Below are positions 12,600-22,224 of a stretch of 64,000 nt of DNA, one piece after another. The notes below the pieces were generated by a model. That model had not been told where the DNA came from. It searched no databases and was given only the letters and a program-made list of their open reading frames with translations. The position numbers and the translations under genes were made by a program. Source of the DNA: Trifolium pratense (taxonomy: Eukaryota; Streptophyta; Magnoliopsida; Fabales; Fabaceae); the NCBI RefSeq assembly GCF_020283565.1, contig NC_060061.1, positions 48,149,362-48,213,361 on the forward strand, written 5' to 3'. The stretch's first letter is position 1, and each line of letters opens with the position of its first letter.

Positions 12600-13020
12600 C
12601 AACAAAAAGTTTGGGCGGGAGTTTAAAGTTTAAATTTTTCAGGCGTATACACTTCGAAAACCTTGGGCGGGAGTTTGAAAACCTTGGGCGGTAGTTTTGA
12701 GGGGTATTCATGAAAACCTTGGGCGGGAGTATGAAATTCCATTTTTTATCGTCAACAGTAATACTCGCGTCTATAAATTCAACAACATGAAGCCAACTAT
12801 CTCATTCCCCATTTTCACTTCTCTCTCAAATTTCTCTTTCATAAATCATTTCCCATCTCTCTCTCACTCTCTCTCACTCTCCCTCCCTCTCAAAATTTCC
12901 CTTTCACTCTTGCACCACCATCGTGCTACTTTACACCACCATCACGCCGCCACTGCCTTGTCTCCTTCAATTCGGCCGTGTTTTCAATCATCACTCTATA
13001 CAACAGCGGTTAGTTAGCCC
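12600..13020. other. Cluster of TTGGGCGG motifs followed by a CT-rich leader-like tract
   Basis: TTGGGCGGGAGT or TTGGGCGGTAGT occurs four times between 12609 and 12735. The motif resembles E2F-type GC boxes or subterminal transposon repeats. A TATAAATT follows at about 12771, then a pyrimidine-rich tract with CTCTCTC runs. An open frame through it encodes Ser/Leu/His-rich low-complexity protein. The layout looks like a promoter and 5' UTR, possibly of a transposon, but no coding sequence follows. Confidence 0.3.
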
Positions 13021-13286
13021 TTTTAATTATTTGTTTATTGAAGTTAAAAACAAAAATCATCTATATAAAAAAATCTATATCTTTAAATGACTACTATATT
13101 GTTTGCATCACACAAGGTTGATAATAATATGTATCTTTGCTTTAAAAGGAGGATTATAACATCTTATTGATTTCAAAGAATTTTTTATTATAAAATTAAT
13201 TAGAAGTTTCTTTTGCTTTCTAACAAGATCTCCCAACCATGAAAATAAATTCCAAACATAAAATAGCTCTCATGGTTTAATTTCGT

Positions 13287-13625
13287 CAATTGCTCTTTGG
13301 ACCTTGTAATCCTCTACATCAAATAGCTTTCATGGTTTAACTTCTTCTTACCTTGCTCAAATTCAGAATAACTTTTGTATTTTGTGATAATCCTTTGGAC
13401 CTCCCATAGGAAAGGCCAAACCTCTGGCCTAGAATGAAAATCGAGATAAAGTATATCACAAACATCAATCCTACAAAGGGTGGTGATTTCATCAATCTTC
13501 TTGATTAAACCCTTTTTTCTTTTGTTGTAAATTATCCTCCTAGTAGAATCACTAAGCATGAATACTAGTTTCAACATTTTTGATACGGTGGATATGAAAA
13601 CTTCACACAAGAAAAAAGTTTTCAC
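13287..13625 (-). pseudogene. M-type MADS-box (AGL80-like) pseudogene, left arm of an inverted pair
   Basis: Reads as a MADS domain of the M-gamma kind: STRRIIYNKRKKGLIKKID, then TLCRIDVCDILYLDF, PEVWPFLWEVQRIITKYK and FEQGKKKLN, ending at a stop. The canonical MARKK start is replaced by an unrelated-looking lead-in. The C-terminal half of the protein is missing. It lies head to head with a near-identical copy at 13640-13955. Confidence 0.7.
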
Positions 13626-13639
13626 ATCTACCGTTAATT

Positions 13640-14181
13640 TGAAAAAAGTTAAAACTAGTATTCGTGGTTAGTGATCCTGCTAAGAGGACAACTTACAACA
13701 AAAGAAAAAAGGGTTTAACCAAGAAAATTGATGAACTCACCACCCTTTGTAGGATTGATGTTTGTGATATACTTTATATCAATTTTCATTAGGGGCAAGA
13801 GGTCAGAGGTCTGGCCTTCCCCATGGGAGGTCCAAAGGATTATCACAAAATACAAAAATCATTCTAAATTTGAGCAAGGTAAGAAGAAGTTGAACCGCAA
13901 GAGCTGTTTGATGTAGAGGATTACGAAGTCCAAAGTGCAATTGACGAAATTGGAGCAAAACAATTGGAAAATGCATAAGTCCTTGATCTTATATCAATGT
14001 CTTCTCAAAGAAAATTTGATCAACACTCTAAACAATTGGAAAATGCAATTATTGTCGCTTTGAATTTGCTTGATAAGAATAACAAAGAGAATGAAATAGA
14101 TGTTCTTGAGGGGCATCTAAAGGAATTGGAGAGCATGCATGTTGAAACACCTTATTGCCAACAATGCCAAGACTTCTTATA
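13640..14181 (+). pseudogene. M-type MADS-box (AGL80-like) pseudogene, right arm
   Basis: The mirror copy of 13287-13625. It translates as KKLKLVFVVSDPAKRTTYNK, then KKIDELTTLCRIDVCDILY, and hits an in-frame stop at about 13790. After a frame change the EVWPSPWEVQRIITKYK and FEQGKKKLN parts are recovered, and then another stop. A further open stretch at 13997-14181 (QLENAIIVALNLLDKNNKEN and so on) looks like the remains of the helical C-terminal region. It is not functional as read. Confidence 0.65.
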
Positions 14182-15026
14182 ATTTTATTTTTCTTTGTTA
14201 AATTTGAAGGGTTTGTTGTAACCTATGACAATGTTTGACATATTTTAAACTTTCATTGTGTTATTTTGATGTGAATTGAACTATATTTAGCTCTCTCATG
14301 TTACATTATTATATAATAAAAGTCTCATTTTTTATAAGTCTCTTTTTGTCTTGCTTGATGAAAATGTGGATGAGGAGAGAAAATCTCATATAGCAAAACC
14401 TTCATTTTTAGAGATAAGTCTTGAATCAAAGTTTCTACTCTCGGTTGTGGTGCTTGTGGACATGTGGTGGCTCTAGATTGTAATTAAGTTAATTTTCTCT
14501 CCCTTTCCTTTCTCATAAGCCATTTCTTGTATCATGGGTGTTTAGTTTTTACTTTTTGTGCTCATTTCCTTTATTAATGTTGTAATATGAGTTGTTATGA
14601 TTATATATTCAAAAGATATTTTTTGTTTTGAACATTTTAAAATTTTTGAGATATTGAAAAAATGTTGAAATATCATTTACATGAGTATGTTTATAATTAT
14701 GAACAAATTGTTGATTTTGTCGAAAAAGATTTTCAAATAAATATTGTTTATATGTACTCCGAATATGTGAGGACATTTTAAGTTAAAAGTTGTCCTAAAC
14801 CGTGCACCATTAAATCCGGCTTTCCGAAACAATGAAAATGGATATTGGTTTCCAATGATCGCTAAAAAATTATCTGAGTTGGAGTGTTTAAAAAATGTGA
14901 TTGCTATATTGTTAAATTGTAGGATGAAAATTTGTATGTTTGTTGAATAAGAGTAACAATGGTTTTGTTGCCATTTTTATTTTCCTATGATTATTGTACA
15001 AGCTGTGTGAACATGAGGGTTTGGAT
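14182..15026. other. Intergenic, nothing recognised
   Basis: AT-rich DNA downstream of the MADS pseudogene; no coding, RNA or clear repeat signature was seen. Confidence 0.4.
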
Positions 15027-15044
15027 TAAGGCTTAAAAATATAT

Positions 15045-15179
15045 CTTCACGAGGTTAGCTTAGTTGGTGAAGACATCACACTTTATGTGCAGTGCATGAG
15101 TTCGGATTCGAATCCGAGACACTCTACTTATTCACTTTTAAGGTGAATTTTCTACCTACTAAATTACTTAATAAAAAAA
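15045..15179 (+). mobile_element. tRNA-derived SINE with an 18-bp target duplication
   Basis: Flanked by perfect copies of TAAGGCTTAAAAATATAT (15027-15044 and 15180-15197). Box A is TTAGCTTAGTTGGTGA and box B is GTTCGGATTCGAATCC. The 3' part ends in an A run. The 3' part is shared with the copy at 9549-9668. Confidence 0.88.
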
Positions 15180-16354
15180 TAAGGCTTAAAAATATATAGG
15201 TATTTCGAGTTGGTTTTTAGAAAATGTTCAATTTTTGTTAAGTGATGGCAAAACATTTTACCCAACTTTTAAGCAGAGGCGGTATTAAGAGTGGGCTGCG
15301 GTTGGCCATAGCTCATTCCCACCTCAATTTTTTTTATAGGTAGAGTATTAATTCAAATATTTTATTAATGATTTAAGTCATTTAGTAAATATAAATGTAA
15401 ATATTAATTGAAAGTTTATTATCGATGTAAGTAACTTGATATACATATTATTTCAAGTATTAGTGCAAATATTAAATCATAGTTTATTATTGATGATTTC
15501 AAGTCATCCAGTGTACGTAGAGTATTATTTTAAGTTATACACTTTAATCTTATAATAATCAACTTAGACTTTGTTTGTCAAAAATAGAGGATAACTAATT
15601 GAATTTATAGTATTTGATAAAATTAGTAATTGAACTAGCATACAAATATGAAATGACATAAAAATATATATTTAATTTTTTAACTCCTCAATTTTTATAT
15701 TTGTTGCAATTTTAATCCTAACTCTTTTTTTTTTGCCTTAAAAGTAGCGACTTTTAATGCCAAAAATTATAAATTTTGGTCTCAAATGTGATATTTCATC
15801 TTTAGATTTAATTTTGGAGACAATAAATCACCGTTGGTGACACAAAAAATTACAATTTTTAGAGTAAAAATATAGATTGAGACAAAAATTGCAAAATATA
15901 AAAATAGAGTGACCAAAAAGTTCAATTTTAATATATAGGGACTACTTTAGTGAGTTTGATAAAATAGAAAACCAAAAGTACAAAATTAAGCCATTTATAT
16001 ATATAAGTTTTTTTTTTTTGCCTTCTCACACTATTTTTTCTGGTTCCGTCATTGTTTTCGAGTATAAAGGTTAAACTTTTTATAGCTCTTTTATTTACCT
16101 AAATCTTTGTATGTGGTTTACGACACATGATACCAGTCAGGCACGTGAGCTATTATTTGATTTAGGAAGCTAGCTAAGTGCACTTCCTAACATTGTGCTG
16201 ACTGCTGAGTTTTTTTTTTTTTGAACGGCATGCTGAGTTCTTTATGTATTTATCAATGTGTTACTGTATCATATTTAATGTAAGTATAAATGTTGATTTT
16301 TTAATTTTGTCATAAAAACGATATTGATTTTTAAATATGTAATAATTGATGCAT

Positions 16355-16358
<4 letters not shown>

Positions 16359-16399
<41 letters not shown>
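16359..16399. repeat. (AT)n microsatellite
   Basis: About 40 bp of pure AT repeat. Confidence 0.9.
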
Positions 16400-16400
<1 letters not shown>

Positions 16401-16564
16401 CAATTTTATGCTCATGCATACATTTCATAACTACATGTATGTCAAGTCAGATTGCTGATGAATCATCATCGGTCACTATTTTTAGAGTTTTTTTTAATAA
16501 GTTTTAATATCATTTTATTACTTTAGTGTTTAATTTAGAGTTATTTTAAATATTTTTCTCTATT

Positions 16565-16620
16565 AAAATAATATTTTGTGTCCTGACCAAAAAAAAAAAA
16601 AAAAAAATAATATTTTGTGT
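16565..16620 (+). mobile_element. Micro-insertion: poly(A) tip with target duplication
   Basis: Direct repeats AAAATAATATTTTGTGT (16565-16581 and 16604-16620) enclose CCTGACC plus an A run. This is the structure of a target-primed retroinsertion truncated to its last few bases. Confidence 0.6.
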
Positions 16621-16662
16621 TGTTTTTATTTTCTTGGTTCAACTTAACATGTCTATGGTTGA

Positions 16663-16932
16663 GTGCAAAAATTATGGTTGAGTATAAAAATTATTAACAC
16701 GTATTTTAGTGTAATGAGTTGGTGTGAATAGAAAACAAACCAATAAATGCCCAAGAAAATGCAACATGGTCTTATGCTAAAGAAATAGATGAACAGTGCA
16801 AAAATTATGGTTGAGTATAAAAATTATTAACACGTATTTTAGTGTAATGAGTTGGTGTGAATAGAAAACAAACCAATAAATGCCCAAGAAAATGCAACAT
16901 GGTCTTATGCTAAAGAAATAGATGAACAGTGC
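16663..16932. repeat. 133-bp tandem duplication
   Basis: Two essentially identical adjacent copies (16663-16795 and 16796-16928, with GTGC shared at the ends), each starting GTGCAAAAATTATGGTTGAG. The lack of divergence suggests a recent event. Confidence 0.9.
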
Positions 16933-17933
16933 TCGGTAGAGAATAGAGGAGAGATTGCATTTGGGTGACGCCATTGATGCATGCTTTTGGTTCTATTTTC
17001 TTTCTTTCATTGTTTATTTATTTTATTATGTGTAGCTAACTCTATTATCATCGGTCCTTAGGTGATTCTAATTACAATTTATCTTGAACCATGTAATTCT
17101 CATTTGATATGTTAATGAATTACGAAGTTAGTTTCTATCAATTATTCTTTGTGTGCAATGCTGAATATCTGATCAATTATGTGATGATTTCAATTATTTG
17201 TTTTACTATGAAAAGTATGAATGAATCATCGATTTAGGAATAATTGATCAATTGACTTTCGCTTAAAACATTTTGGATTGTTAATTGAGATTTCAAGGAT
17301 TAAAGTTTATATTCCTAACTTGATCATCGATCATCCTAAGAAATTAGGGATTAATGATCAAGAGAGAGAATTATGTTACCAAGACAATGAGCATAATCAA
17401 TCGTGTTTTAATCTAACCATGAAACTAAATTGAGTTATTTGTTAACATACATGAAATTACCGAGATAAGTTGGTATTAGATGAACCAAAAAGGATCAATC
17501 GCTGTTCTTTTATTACTTTGAATCCTAAGTTTTTTCTAAAGTTAACGATCAAACTTCAAATCAAGTAAAATCCCCCTTTTTACAATTATATCAATTTTCT
17601 TAAGTATGATTTCCAATTTGTTTTTGAATTACAACAATCTCTGAGGAGAGAACGATTTTATTACACTACTTGACGGTAATTTAGTACACTTGCTAAATTT
17701 TTATCAATTGCACTGGGTGTGTTTAACGGAAATTGATCTACATTAATCCTATGACATTTTATTGAGTCGATACATGTATGTCAAGTTGGACGTCTATAAG
17801 AGGTGTGATTAATGGGAATGAATCCACCCTAATCCTAAGGAATTTTAGTATGAGTTGCAGTAGCAAAAAATTTCACAAAAAAGAGAGTTTGGATCGTGAA
17901 CTTTTTAAAAAAATTCACAAAAAAAAAAAAAAA
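16933..17933 (+). other. Possible LTR retrotransposon remnant
   Basis: The phrase TCTGAGGAGAGAACGATTTT, followed by ACTTGACGGTAATTTAGTAC and ACTTGCTAAA, resembles the 3' end of Ty3/gypsy LTRs just ahead of the primer-binding site (recalled pattern). No gag or pol coding sequence follows and no second LTR was found. The rest is unassigned. Confidence 0.3.
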
Positions 17934-18012
17934 ATAGATTTATTGAATAATTAATATATTTGGCTTATATTATAGACAAAATACATTAATCATTCAATGA
18001 ATCCAGAAAATA
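17934..18012. mobile_element. Stowaway-like MITE core
   Basis: A palindromic core AGATTTATTGAATAATTAAT ... ATTAATCATTCAATGAATCC, the same family as 32260-32408 and 41715-42092. The outer termini are eroded. Confidence 0.55.
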
Positions 18013-18189
18013 ATTTTTTGTTTATATTTAAAATCGGGTGGAGTTTGTACCAAAAAAAAAATCGGGTGGAGTAATAAACATTCATGAAGAGTATACTACA
18101 TTATGATGCAATGTAAGTCCAATACTAAGTTCAAAACATAAAAACATTTTTTTAAAAAAAGCATGAAACTAAACCAAATATTAATTAAT

Positions 18190-18420
18190 TCATTTTTTTT
18201 TATAAATAAGAGGCATAGATGCCTATTTAAATTTAATTAAAGGAAAAATAAGAGAAATTACGAATATTGGGGGAACTAGGCCAAAATACAATACAAACAG
18301 ACAATGGCATAAACAACATCTACCTCGTTAAAAACCTTACCAGGAAAATCCAAAAGGATAAAATTACAGGGAAGGAAAAAAGAGTGCAGAGCGACCAATG
18401 AAGTCCAAAAACACTACAAA
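18190..18420 (-). mobile_element. Retrotransposon 3' fragment
   Basis: On the minus strand this contains CTGGTAAGGTTTTTAACGAG after a CACTCTTTTTTCC tract, a phrase common in plant retrotransposon ends, and it runs into a poly-A. It lies just downstream of the MADS gene stop codon. No target duplication could be fixed. Confidence 0.35.
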
Positions 18421-18450
18421 GAAAAGTACAATTTTTCAAATGACATGCGA

Positions 18451-19618
18451 TTAATAAGGCCACCGACCATTTGGTACATTATTATTACCATTTTCAAATG
18501 GCAACACATCACCAAAATTGTTGCTGGTGAAGTCCAATGACCAATGTTGACTTTGCATTGCATCAACATTGTTCTCCATGCCCTGCTCCCTACCAATCAC
18601 ATTTTCATCACGATTTTCGACCACCTCTTCAGCTTGAGTCTCATTGGTACGCCTTTCGATTTGTTTCAAGTTCTGATCAATCATCCATGAGAGATCATTG
18701 AGATCATTGAGGCCAACATTGCCAATAATATGGGCAGCATTAACACATTGAAACATAAGATTGGTCATTTCCTTCTTTCTGTTTTCATTCCTTTGTTTCT
18801 TCAATTGTTCTTGTCCCTTCTGGATCCTTTGCTTCAAGAAACTCTCTTGATTCAGCATCTTTTTTCTTTGTTCCATTTCAGATAAACTCTTAAACCTCGA
18901 CAACACCTTTTGAACTCCTCCCCATGGTGACGGCCAAACTTCTGGTTGATGATCGTTTTGACTAAAAATTATAGCGCACGCTTCAATTCCACAAAGGGTA
19001 CTTATTTCATTAAGCTTCTTAAATAAACCTGTTAAGCAAATTCAGCAAGATGATACTTTTCTTAAAGATGAAATTTGTAAGCACATAAGTAAAACATTAA
19101 TTTGATTGTTTTCATCTACTACTAGAAAAACCAATTTTTTAACCAAAAGACATGTAGTTTTGGTTAGAGAAAAATTATCCCAGCTATGTTATCACTACTA
19201 CAATAAATTGTTTGACAGCATGGTAAGTATATTAAAATAAAACAAAAGCTAGGGGCATAAATCAAACGCAAGCAAAAATATGAAAATCTCTCTTTCATTC
19301 GGTAACTAAATTTAGTGACAGGCAAATTAGCGAGTATTTTAATACTCACTCATTTAACTGTCTAAAAAAAATATATTTGTCGTTTTTAATAGGTTCTCTC
19401 CATCAATGGTAATTCTTCTGGAGACACTATCAACTATCAAATGTAGATATATCTTTCCAATGGTGATTAAAATATATATGCATGCAAGGTTGATATATAC
19501 ATGGTTTATATAAATGAAAGAGAGAAGAAAATATCTAACCATTTTTTCTTTTCTTGAATGTTCCCCTCCTCTTTGAGTCATGGGTTATGTAGGCAAGCTT
19601 TACTTTCTTCCTAGCCAT
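18451..19618 (-). CDS. M-type MADS-box transcription factor (AGL80-like, M-gamma)
   Basis: Predicted nuclear DNA-binding transcription factor. Exon 1 (19618-19540) encodes MARKKVKLAYITHDSKRR and on to KRKN plus one base. Exon 2 (19028-18451) resumes with GLFKKLNEISTLCGIEACAI, then EVWPSPWGGVQKVLSRF, EMEQRKKMLNQESF and a Gln/Asn/Glu-rich C-terminus. The join is GT-AG, phase 1, in frame, giving 218 aa with no stop. The MADS domain covers about residues 1-60 and a helical region about 85-125. Relatives of this group, such as Arabidopsis AGL80, act in the central cell and endosperm (family knowledge). Most M-type genes lack introns, so the 511-bp intron inside the MADS domain is notable. A 20-bp tandem repeat and a possible TATA (about 19709) lie upstream. 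It is intact, unlike the two pseudogenes near 13.5 kb. Confidence 0.85.
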
Positions 19619-19779
19619 GGTTTTGTTGACAATAGAGAAAGAAAGAAATAAGAAGGAAATTCTAAAAAGATGAAGCTTGGTATATTCACTTTTGTTATGT
19701 AATATTTATATAGATAGATTTGAGATTAGATGATTATTTTTTTGGATAAAAAGAGGGCCGAAGAGATTAGACGGTAAGA

Positions 19780-19819
19780 TTGAGCTGGACAATGCTCAGT
19801 TGAGCTGGACAATGCTCAT
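19780..19819. repeat. 20-bp tandem duplication upstream of the MADS gene
   Basis: TTGAGCTGGACAATGCTCA occurs twice back to back, about 165-200 bp upstream of the MADS start codon. Each unit contains the short inverted repeat GAGC...GCTC. Confidence 0.75.
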
Positions 19820-22224
19820 AAATCATCAAAAGTAGTTTCATGTATGCTGGCATTCAAGATTTGCCAGCACATTTATACACTTATTCACTTCACGATAAGA
19901 TTAGAAGGTAAGATTTAAATTTGGTATTTGTTTGAATTATAAAATTAAAACGTGCATTTTTTTTATCGTTCGGTCAGTATTAAACGATCACCAATATTGT
20001 GTCCATCTTTCTGATAAATAGAAGGTATAGATAAATAGAATAAACTCGGATTCCTTGTTTACAGAAATACAAAAAGGAAATGTAAGAGAATATTTACATT
20101 AATGCACGATAAAACCATACAATTGCATCCTGGTTGTGTATCAGTGTTTCCAGCAGGGAAATGATTCCCTCTAGTGCATTGTCTATTGGATTCTCTCCAG
20201 TTTCAGTGACAACTATTAGATCTTCTTTTCTCTTCTTTTTATATTTTTAAATTTTTTTATTGAAAGGCCATGATTTAACTGGATGGATTGTTCATGGGAG
20301 ACAATCCACTCCCAGCTACGTGTGGGCAAAATAATATTCTAACTTAAATGATTTTCATATACATTTGTAAATTTATCAATTAAAACATAATCATATAAAT
20401 CTAATAAATGAAGATTATATGAATTTTACATATTTATCCCTTCTCAATTTTTCCATTTTTAAACACCTAACTAAATTAAGGGATATAATTGTCAATTTAC
20501 AACATTTTAAGTTAATAAAATATTAAAATAATCAACTACACTCATATATATTTAAGGGCGGAGGTAGTAACTTTTGTACATAAACAATAGCATAGTTGTC
20601 ATGATTTTAATTTGTTTATATTGACATAATAATTTCATTTCCTAGTCTATATTGGACCAACGGCCTGAAAATAGTGATAAAATTAAGAAAACTACAAAGC
20701 AGTTCATAAAGGTGATGGGAATTGTTGATATGAAAATATAGAAAATGCATTGTCGGTGTTAAATTTTAATTCCAAGGCGACAAATCTTGAAATTCATTTG
20801 TTAACATTCCTTAATAATTTGAGAATTCGTCTGGTGAGAGAGACACTGAAAATATCTGAAATTTATTGAAATTAGAACAACAAACTCAAATTCAACCACT
20901 TCATACTAAAGGGACATTAATAATAGACATTAAAAAAATAATGTGGCCGGTGTATGCAAAAAATATAGGCAAACTTTAACTATTACAAAAAATGATTTAA
21001 GTAAAAAAGTAGTTGTCAAAACATATCATTTCATGCGATTCAGAACTATATTGTTGGTATTAAAAATAAGTTATTATGTATATGAAATTTTTATATATGC
21101 ATATTATATCATGTAAACAATAAAATAAATTAAAATATCTTATCCTTAGAGATGTAGACACGGAGGACTGGTGGTGCGATCGAGCCCAATGGCGTCGCAC
21201 ACCACCACTAGCCATCGGAGTCCTCCTCCACCACGGCTGTTAAGTTGCTCTGCGAATGTGTTATCACGTCATTTTTTGGTTCGATTGTTGTGTTCAAGGC
21301 CTAGATCGTGGTACTTATGATCTGCTGCGGTGTTCGTCGAAGTTTTCAGAGCTTGCGTGATTGGTCGACAGGCTTGCAAGCTTTGGGGCGGTGAGGTTTT
21401 GCTTAACCATCGTGAAGAACCATTTTATTTTCTGGCGTTGTTTGGATTATTGCATGATGTGATTTGTGATTCTACAAGAGGGATAATATCATAAGTTTCA
21501 TGTTTTGGTTTATGTATACGTTTTTCATTGACCTACAAGCCAGGGAATCATGATTGCGTTGGATTTATACGATGCCTTTTGGTGGCACCAATATGTTCAA
21601 CTTTAATTTGATTATTATTATAAATAAAAGGCTCATGTGTTGTTTTGTTGTAAACTTCCCACAATCTGAATTCATCAAGATCTGATTTGGTCTGATAATG
21701 TTCGAATGAGCTAAGTGCGTAGATACTCTGTGTTAACGGTAGTAGTCGTGTTAGTGGTTAATATTACAATGTTAATTTTTTTCTCTCCTTTGTCAGGACT
21801 TGAACCCTAAACCTCCTGCTTCTTAACTCTTAGCTCAACTAACTTAACCAATTGAACTATCTATCACACCTAGGTTTATGTCCCCTTAGTTACACGTTCT
21901 TTTTTGGTTTACAAGGGAAAATACTCCAATAAAGATCGATCATCACTTCACTATATCACTAATAATAATAGTATTAGTAGTATATTTTTTTTATAATCAC
22001 AGTGAAAATTTTGTACATACTCCGTAATCCATCCGTATATAATTAAAAAAAATTAATATTCAATTTTATGATATAAATGGAAAAGATGTGGGAAAACAAA
22101 AAGGAAAAAAAAGAAGAAGAGAGAAATACACGAGGCATATTAGCTAGAACTCAATTTCATGGCTGCGCCAGTGACCATTGCTACAACGTTGTTGTTGTTG
22201 TTGTTCAACTCTGGTCTTGATTAG
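19820..22224. other. Intergenic, with a coding-like scrap and a SINE remnant
   Basis: A 38-residue open stretch on the minus strand (about 20240-20105) reads DLIVVTETGENPIDNALEGI and on to WFYRALM; its source is not recognised. GC-richer sequence at 21150-21600 shares a phrase with 56250-56300 and may be a LINE 3' UTR. At 21785-21875 (minus) a SINE-like remnant shows TAGTTCAATTGGTTAAG and GGTTCAAGTCC. The sequence before 22225 is the presumed promoter of the PPR gene. Confidence 0.35.

Noticed and set aside
12697..13017. 106-aa frame (Ser/Leu/His-rich) as a small gene
   Set aside because: Low-complexity translation of a CT-rich tract; it ends with no recognised domain.
15060..15120. tRNA gene at the box A and box B
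   Set aside because: No acceptor-stem pairing or anticodon arm; the 18-bp duplication and A tail show a SINE. The same holds for the boxes at 9560, 33900, 40980, 41850 and 54790.
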